Assembly: GCF_019430885.1 (NCBI RefSeq)
Contig: NZ_JAHYBZ010000007.1
Location: forward strand, 62,001 to 126,000
Reading direction: 5' to 3'
DNA from: Roseomonas alba
GTDB taxonomy: Bacteria; Pseudomonadota; Alphaproteobacteria; Acetobacterales; Acetobacteraceae
Length of the DNA stretch: 64,000 nt
A program made the translations under genes and the position numbers. Below, one piece after another: positions 59,363-64,000 of this stretch (its first letter is position 1; each line of letters opens with the position of its first letter). The notes beneath the pieces were generated by a model. That model was given only the letters and a program-made list of their open reading frames with translations, had not been told where the DNA came from and did not search any database.

Positions 59363-59560
59363 ATGAGCTGCAATGTGGGTGGCGTGGACCGGATCCTGCG
59401 CATCGTGGCGGGACTCGCGATCCTGGCGGCCGGGCTGCTGGGGCCGCTCGGCTGGTGGGGGCTGATCGGGCTGGTGCCGCTGGCGACCGGGCTGTTCCGC
59501 TTCTGCCCGGCCTATACGCTGCTCGGGATCCGGACCTGCGCAGCGGATGCGCGGGGGTAA
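59363..59560 (+). CDS. DUF2892 small membrane protein
   Basis: The 65-residue product has two hydrophobic helices (ILRIVAGLAILAAGLLGPLG and WGLIGLVPLATGLFRFCPAY) and the family start MSCNVGGVDRILR. Such YgaP-like proteins often accompany rhodanese or Crp/Fnr genes linked to sulfur or nitric-oxide responses. Three cysteines, including the conserved one in FRFCPAY, are present. The role is unknown. Confidence 0.88.
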   Translation: MSCNVGGVDRILRIVAGLAILAAGLLGPLGWWGLIGLVPLATGLFRFCPAYTLLGIRTCAADARG

Positions 59561-59587
59561 TCGCCGCCGGGTGAGGGCCACAGTCGG

Positions 59588-59890
59588 AGAATTGGAGGGG
59601 CTTTCCCCCTCCAAACCGCCCCTGCAAAGGCCGAAGCGCCTTTGCAAACCTCAAACCGGCCTTGCGCGCCGCTGGCAGAATGGGAGCCGAAACCCGCCTC
59701 TGCGCCCACAAGGCACTTCGGGGGGAGCAGCATGCACCTCCTGCCCAACACCAATCGCCTGCGGTCCAGATGCTCCAAGCACCTGGCGGGATGGTCCGGG
59801 GGGGCAGCGCCCCTCCGGTTCTCACCGGCGAAAGCCGCCCAGTAACCAGGACCGCCTTTCGGCCTTTGGCGGGGACGGTCCAGAGCCCGT
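59588..59890. repeat. Palindromic repeat copy R7 (related to R2)
   Basis: The left half has the outer hairpin ttggagggg-ctttc-cccctccaa (59592-59614), perfect, and the inner hairpin tgcaaaggc/gcctttgca (59623-59646). The centre (about 59672-59790) resembles that of R2, including the gctccaagcacctggcggg stretch. The right half has an outer hairpin ccgggggggc-agc-gcccctccgg, then a further fragment ending ggcctttggcggggac. It lies between convergent genes. Confidence 0.8.
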
Positions 59891-59908
59891 TCCGCTGCGC
59901 CCAGCCCC

Positions 59909-60412
59909 TCATGCCGCCGACAGGAACGCTGGTTCCGGCCCCGATCCGCCCGGTTCCAGCCGCGCGCTGAGCCGTGCCCCACCCGGCGCGGCGTCCAGTG
60001 CCACGCGGATACCGTCGGCGCATGCCGCGCCTTCGGCCGCGCTGCGGACGAGGCCCAAAACCAGCGACTGCAATTCCGCCGGTGTCGTGGCCAGGCGCGG
60101 CAGGTCGGGCGCAACCGCCACTTCGACCTTGCGCCCCGGCCCGAGGGCAAGCCCTATGAGCGGCCGCATCATCTCGATCACCGAGGCCGGGGCCGTATCG
60201 GCCGGCGGCGGTGCGCCGAGAGCCAGATAGGCGTGCAGCAATGCCTGCAGCCGGGCGGAGGCGTCGCGCAGCCGCTCCGCCCGGGCGATGTCGCGTTCCG
60301 TGCTGCTGGGTGAGCGCAGCATGAGTTCCGCGGTGCCAGACAGCGCGGCGAGAAGGTTGTTCGCCTCATGCCGCACGGGACGGGCGAAGGACACGAGCAG
60401 ATCGCGCGACAA
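59909..60412 (-). CDS. Lone histidine-kinase DHp-like protein with degenerate ATPase part
   Basis: The 167-residue product, read from a TTG at 60412, begins with a DHp-like helix RPVRHEANNLLAALSGTAEL containing a candidate phospho-acceptor histidine and the E-x-N-N pattern. A second helix (ERLRDASARLQALLHAYLAL) completes a hairpin. The rest aligns weakly with an HATPase N-box (LQSLVLGLVRSAAEG) but lacks the G1/G2 boxes. It could be a ChpT-like phosphotransferase or a decayed kinase. It starts 4 bases after the class A PBP gene. Confidence 0.6.
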   Translation of the reverse strand: MSRDLLVSFARPVRHEANNLLAALSGTAELMLRSPSSTERDIARAERLRDASARLQALLHAYLALGAPPPADTAPASVIEMMRPLIGLALGPGRKVEVAVAPDLPRLATTPAELQSLVLGLVRSAAEGAACADGIRVALDAAPGGARLSARLEPGGSGPEPAFLSAA

Positions 60413-60416
60413 GAGC

Positions 60417-62246
60417 TCAGCGCCCCCGCGCGGCTTCAAGGATGTCGCGGAACAGGCGTGCGGGGAGACCGCCGCCAGCGACGCCGTCCATCGGCGTCGC
60501 ATCGTCGTTGCCGAGCCAGATACCCATGACGAGCCCTCCGGCGATGCCAACGAACCAGGCATCGCGATTGTCTTGCGTCGTCCCGGTCTTGCCGGCCACG
60601 GCAAGGCCCGGAACGGCGGCGGCTCGTCCTGTGCCGCGCGCAACTGTGGCGAGTAGCATACGCCGCATCGCCTCCGCTGCCTCGGGCAACATCACGGGTG
60701 CGGGGGCGGGCGGCAGCCAGGCGATGGGGCGGCCCTCGGCGCGGGCCTCGGCGACGCCGAAGGGAGCGATGCGGCGGCCGCCATTGGCAAAGGGGGCGTA
60801 GGCGACGACGAGGTCGAGCAGCGTCACCTCCCCCGTGCCGAGCGCGATGGAGGCATCGCGGGGGAAGGGTCCGGGCAGGCCGAGCCGGGTCGCGACCGCG
60901 GCCGCCTGGCGGGCACCGCCGGCGCGTTGCAGCACACGGACCGCGGCGGTGTTCACGGAATGGGCGAGCGCATCCTCGATCGTGATCTCGCCGCGGGTCC
61001 GCCACGCACCGTTGCCCGGGGACCAGCCGCCGAGGCGGATCGGGGCGTCGCTGACCAGGTCGTCCGGCCGCGCCCCGGCTTCGATGGCGGCGAGGTAGAC
61101 GAAGGGCTTGAAGGCCGACCCCGGCTGGCGGCGCGCCTGGGTGGCACGGTTGAAGGGGCTGGTCCGGTAGTCGCGGCCGCCGGCCATGGCGCGCACGGCG
61201 CCCGAGGCCGCGTCGATCGCCACCACCGCGCCCTGGGAGACGTCCGCCGCCCGCCCCGGCCCGGCAAGCAACGCATCGAGCCGTGACTCCACCGCCCACT
61301 GGAGACGCGAATCGAGCGTGGTACGCAGCACCAGGTCCGAGGTCGCCGGCGCGCGGTCGTCGATCGCGTCACGCACCCAATCGGCGAACCACCCGGCGGC
61401 GCGGGACGGCGCGGGCGGGAAGGCGATGCGCTCGGCTTCGACCATCGCGGCGGCGGGGGAGAGCGCGCCGGTCTCGACCATGGCCTCCAGCACCTCGGTC
61501 GCGCGATGCGCGGCGGCCGAGGGGTTCACGCGGGGATTGAGGCGCGACGGCGCCTTGGGCAGGCCGGCAAGCACCGCCGCCTGGCCTGGCGTCAGCCGCC
61601 GCGCCGGCACGCCGAAATAAAGCCGCGCCGCCGCATCCACCCCGAAGGTCCCGGCGCCGAGATAGACGCGGTTGAGATAGATCGTCAGCAGCTCGTCCTT
61701 GGTGAAGCGCGTTTCGAGCCACAGGGCGAGCAGCGCCTCCTGCACCTTGCGGCGCAGGCTGCGCTCCGGCGTGAGGAACAGGTTCTTCGCGAGCTGCTGG
61801 GTCAGCGTCGACCCGCCCTGCACGACGCGGCCGGAGGTGACGTTGACCACCAGGGCGCGGGCCATGCCGATCAGGTCGAGGCCCATATGGTCGCGGAAGC
61901 GGCGATCCTCGATGGCGACGAAGGCGGCTGGGACATGGGCGGGCAGGTCGCGCAGCCGCACGGTCTCACCATAGAGGTCGCCGCTGGTGGACAGCAGTGA
62001 CCCATCGCCGGCCAGCAGCGTGACCGAGGGGCGGCGCGTCGCGGCCAGCGCATCCTCGGGCCGCGGCAGGTCCCAGGCGAAGAAGATCAGGCCGATGAAT
62101 CCGGCGACCAAGCCCCAGACCGACACGATGATGGCCCAGCGGAACAAGCGCGGCGCCAAGCGGCGTCGCGCGCGAACGGGGGGTGCAGGTCGGGCGGGGG
62201 CGGCGGCGGGGGTCCGCCGCACCCGCGGCGCGACGGCACGGGACAT
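60417..62246 (-). CDS. Class A penicillin-binding protein, bifunctional glycosyltransferase/transpeptidase
   Basis: The 609-residue product has a basic tail, one membrane helix (about 34-56), a GT51 glycosyltransferase domain with EDRRFRDHMGLDL (catalytic Glu) and GGSTLTQQLAKNLFL, and a transpeptidase domain with SxxK in GSAFKPF, SxN in SVNTAAV and KTGTTQDNRD. It is near PBP1A in plan but shorter, lacking the OB insertion. An ATG six codons upstream is an alternative start. It is divergent from the chemoreceptor gene. Confidence 0.93.
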   Translation of the reverse strand: MSRAVAPRVRRTPAAAPARPAPPVRARRRLAPRLFRWAIIVSVWGLVAGFIGLIFFAWDLPRPEDALAATRRPSVTLLAGDGSLLSTSGDLYGETVRLRDLPAHVPAAFVAIEDRRFRDHMGLDLIGMARALVVNVTSGRVVQGGSTLTQQLAKNLFLTPERSLRRKVQEALLALWLETRFTKDELLTIYLNRVYLGAGTFGVDAAARLYFGVPARRLTPGQAAVLAGLPKAPSRLNPRVNPSAAAHRATEVLEAMVETGALSPAAAMVEAERIAFPPAPSRAAGWFADWVRDAIDDRAPATSDLVLRTTLDSRLQWAVESRLDALLAGPGRAADVSQGAVVAIDAASGAVRAMAGGRDYRTSPFNRATQARRQPGSAFKPFVYLAAIEAGARPDDLVSDAPIRLGGWSPGNGAWRTRGEITIEDALAHSVNTAAVRVLQRAGGARQAAAVATRLGLPGPFPRDASIALGTGEVTLLDLVVAYAPFANGGRRIAPFGVAEARAEGRPIAWLPPAPAPVMLPEAAEAMRRMLLATVARGTGRAAAVPGLAVAGKTGTTQDNRDAWFVGIAGGLVMGIWLGNDDATPMDGVAGGGLPARLFRDILEAARGR

Positions 62247-62398
62247 ATGCCGTTCGTATAGCACAGGCGCCGGGCGAGCGAGAGCATATGGTTCCCGCGC
62301 CCACGAATGCGGAACGATCCGCCCGCAAATTCAGTGGTTAGGCGTTCCGCAAGTGCCGGCACCCGAACATGACGGCTCTACTCCGGAGCCTACTGATC

Positions 62399-63769
62399 AT
62401 GGATCGACACCCTCGCCCCGCCGAAGACGACGCCGGTGCCGGCGAACGAACGCGCTTCCTCGAAATCGACGCCGAGACGCGCGCCGCGCTGGATGAGTTC
62501 CGCCCCGCCCTGACCGCAGCGCTGCCGGACATCCTGCGCGGCTTCTACGCCCATCTGCGGGCCTGGCCGCACCTCGCCGCAATGTTCGACGGCGATGCCG
62601 CCATGGACCGCGCCGCGGCGGCCCAGGGGCGGCACTGGGAACACCTCTTCTCCGGACGCTTCGATGCCGACTACATGCGCTCGGTGCGGCGGATCGGGCT
62701 GATCCACAGCCGCATCGGGCTGGAACCGCATTTCTACATCGGCGGCTATGCCTTCGTGATGACGCGGCTCTTCGCCCTCGCCTGTCGCGCCTATTCCAAC
62801 CGCCTCAATCCCGCCGCCGCCCAGGCGAAGACGGCCCGGCTGCTGCGCGCGCTGACCCAGACAGTGATGCTCGACATGGACCTCGCCATCTCAAGCTACA
62901 GCGAGGAGAACAAGGTGGAGTACGATCGCCGCCTCGCCGGCCTGGCGACGGATTTCGAGGCGCGCGTCGCAGGCGTCGTCACCGGCATGGTCGAGGAAGG
63001 CGACCGCGTCCACGCGACGGCCGACGCCATGGGCCGCGCCGCGCGCGTCGCGGCGGAGCGCGCCGGCATCGTCGCCGGTGCCGCCCAGGACGCGAGCGCG
63101 AATGTGGAAACCGTCGCCGCGGCGGCGGAGGAACTCGCCGCCTCGGTCTCCGAGATCTCACGCCAGCTTTCCGACAGCGCGGAGATGACGCGCGAGGCCG
63201 TCACCTCCTCCACGCACACCGACGCCATCGTGCGGTCGCTGACCGACGGCGCGCAGCGCATCGGCGAAGTCGTAGGGCTGATCGAGAGCATCGCCGGCCA
63301 GACCAACCTCCTCGCGCTGAACGCGACGATCGAGGCGGCACGCGCCGGCGAGGCCGGCAAGGGATTCGCGGTGGTGGCGAGCGAGGTGAAGTCGCTCGCC
63401 AACGAAACCCGCAAGGCCACCGAGACCATCGCCGGCCAGGTCGCCAGCATGCAGCGGGCGACGAGCGAGGTGGTCGGCGCCATCGCCGGCATCACCATGG
63501 CCATCACCCGCATCAACGAGGTGACGACGGCGATCGCCGCGGCGGTCGAGGAACAGGGCGCCGCCACGGCGGAGATCACCCGCAGCGTGGCCGGCGTCGC
63601 GGCGGGGACGCGACAGGTGTCGGAGCACGTGTCGAGCATGCGCGGGGATGCGCAACGCACACAGGACGACGTCCGGCGGACCACGGAGGCGATCGATGCG
63701 CAGGGCGAGAGGATGCGCGGACTGCAGACGGAGGTCGCGGGGTTCCTGGCGAAGGTGAAGGCGGCGTAG
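62399..63769 (+). CDS. Globin-coupled methyl-accepting chemotaxis protein
   Basis: The 456-residue soluble receptor has an N-terminal protoglobin/sensor-globin domain (about 15-165) with a likely proximal haem His in [11 protein letters not shown] and the [14 protein letters not shown] helix. A coiled signalling domain follows, whose tip reads [37 protein letters not shown] in two adjoining segments. Such proteins sense O2, and no membrane helix is present. An ATG ten codons upstream is possible. No che genes are nearby. Confidence 0.93.
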   Translation: MDRHPRPAEDDAGAGERTRFLEIDAETRAALDEFRPALTAALPDILRGFYAHLRAWPHLAAMFDGDAAMDRAAAAQGRHWEHLFSGRFDADYMRSVRRIGLIHSRIGLEPHFYIGGYAFVMTRLFALACRAYSNRLNPAAAQAKTARLLRALTQTVMLDMDLAISSYSEENKVEYDRRLAGLATDFEARVAGVVTGMVEEGDRVHATADAMGRAARVAAERAGIVAGAAQDASANVETVAAAAEELAASVSEISRQLSDSAEMTREAVTSSTHTDAIVRSLTDGAQRIGEVVGLIESIAGQTNLLALNATIEAARAGEAGKGFAVVASEVKSLANETRKATETIAGQVASMQRATSEVVGAIAGITMAITRINEVTTAIAAAVEEQGAATAEITRSVAGVAAGTRQVSEHVSSMRGDAQRTQDDVRRTTEAIDAQGERMRGLQTEVAGFLAKVKAA

Positions 63770-63775
63770 GAAGCC

Positions 63776-64000
63776 GCCAGAGAGGGGCTTTGCCCGTCTC
63801 CGGACCTCTCCCCAGCAAAGGCCACAAGGCCTTTGCAAACCGTCACCTGGTGTTGGGCGCGGCGTTCAGCGCGAGATACCGAAGCGCGCGCGGCGCCCTA
63901 CGCGACAGAGGGAAGGCCGCCAAGCACGCGTCGTGCGCAAGAGCCGGTTCCGGCAGCATTCTGCCCGTGGCGCCCGGCGCCAGGTATCGGTTTCCAAAGG
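63776..64000. repeat. Palindromic repeat copy R8, cut by the window edge
   Basis: The left half has the outer hairpin agaggggc-ttt-gcccgtct (one mismatch), the inner hairpin gcaaaggcc-acaa-ggcctttgc (63815-63836), perfect over 9 bases, and the core caaaccgtcacctggtgttgggc. The right half begins near 63971 with gcccggcgccaggtatcg then gtttccaaagg and runs off the window. It starts 7 bases after the chemoreceptor stop. Confidence 0.82.

Overview
The window reads as chromosome from a GC-rich alphaproteobacterium, most likely an Acetobacteraceae member close to Roseomonas. The evidence is roughly 68-70 percent GC by eye, CTG/GCC/GGC-dominated codons, a Tat-type solute-binding protein, a K+-independent H+-pyrophosphatase, an ftsK/lolA/xth neighbourhood and class I ketol-acid reductoisomerase. 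The assignment is inference; no rRNA or marker phylogeny was possible. Nearly all of the window is core or metabolic sequence. I found no phage, insertion sequence, CRISPR array or defence system.

Region by region. 1-4.5 kb: a minus-strand peptide ABC importer (two ATPases, solute-binding protein, truncated permease). 5.1 kb: tRNA-Lys(CTT). 5.2-10.8 kb: the elongasome operon mreB-mreC-mreD-mrdA-rodA. 11-13 kb: leuA with a small secreted protein and, upstream, a Leu-rich leader peptide with nested hairpins. 13-18.2 kb: TctC-type binding protein, PuuE-like deacetylase, TTC38-like protein, and a divergent TetR regulator with a methyltransferase. 18.2-23.6 kb: ilvB-ilvN-ilvC, miaA, serB. 23.5-29 kb: DUF6311 membrane protein, cytochrome c, SnoaL-like protein, TetR regulator, a flagellar-rod C-terminal mini-protein, prmA. 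29-36 kb: uvrD, pentapeptide protein, SBF-type transporter, DUF4329-like protein, metF, mlaA-mlaC. 37-44.6 kb: GNAT, ettA, marR-MFS, MetE-like enzyme, DUF2269 and an SDR-DoxX fusion. 44.7 kb: a CAT-anticodon tRNA, probably Ile2. 45-50.4 kb: two small secreted proteins, M20 peptidase, ppa, hppA. 50.9-58.5 kb: xth, FAH-family enzyme, PuuD-like hydrolase, lolA, ftsK. 58.6-64 kb: Crp/Fnr regulator, DUF2892, a lone histidine-kinase DHp domain, a class A PBP and a globin-coupled chemoreceptor.

Cell envelope growth is strongly represented: the elongasome operon, a class A PBP, MlaA/MlaC for outer-membrane lipid asymmetry, and LolA. The leu and ilv operons cover branched-chain amino acid synthesis. 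Cytosolic Ppa and the membrane H+-PPase HppA, side by side, split pyrophosphate hydrolysis between heat and proton pumping.

The most striking non-genic signal is a modular palindromic repeat of about 260 bp, seen eight times between 27.2 and 64 kb and nowhere in the first 27 kb. Each copy carries an outer G-rich hairpin (GAGAGGGGC-TTT-GCCCCTCTC type), an inner hairpin (CCAAAGGCC/GGCCTTTGG type) and a conserved GGAAACC-CTTGG-type core, usually arranged as two inverted halves. Inner hairpins are swapped between copies, and every copy lies between genes. Other regulatory candidates are the leuA attenuator, a switch-like metF 5' UTR, a structured RNA after the PuuD-like gene, and clear palindromic operators for the MarR and TetR regulators.
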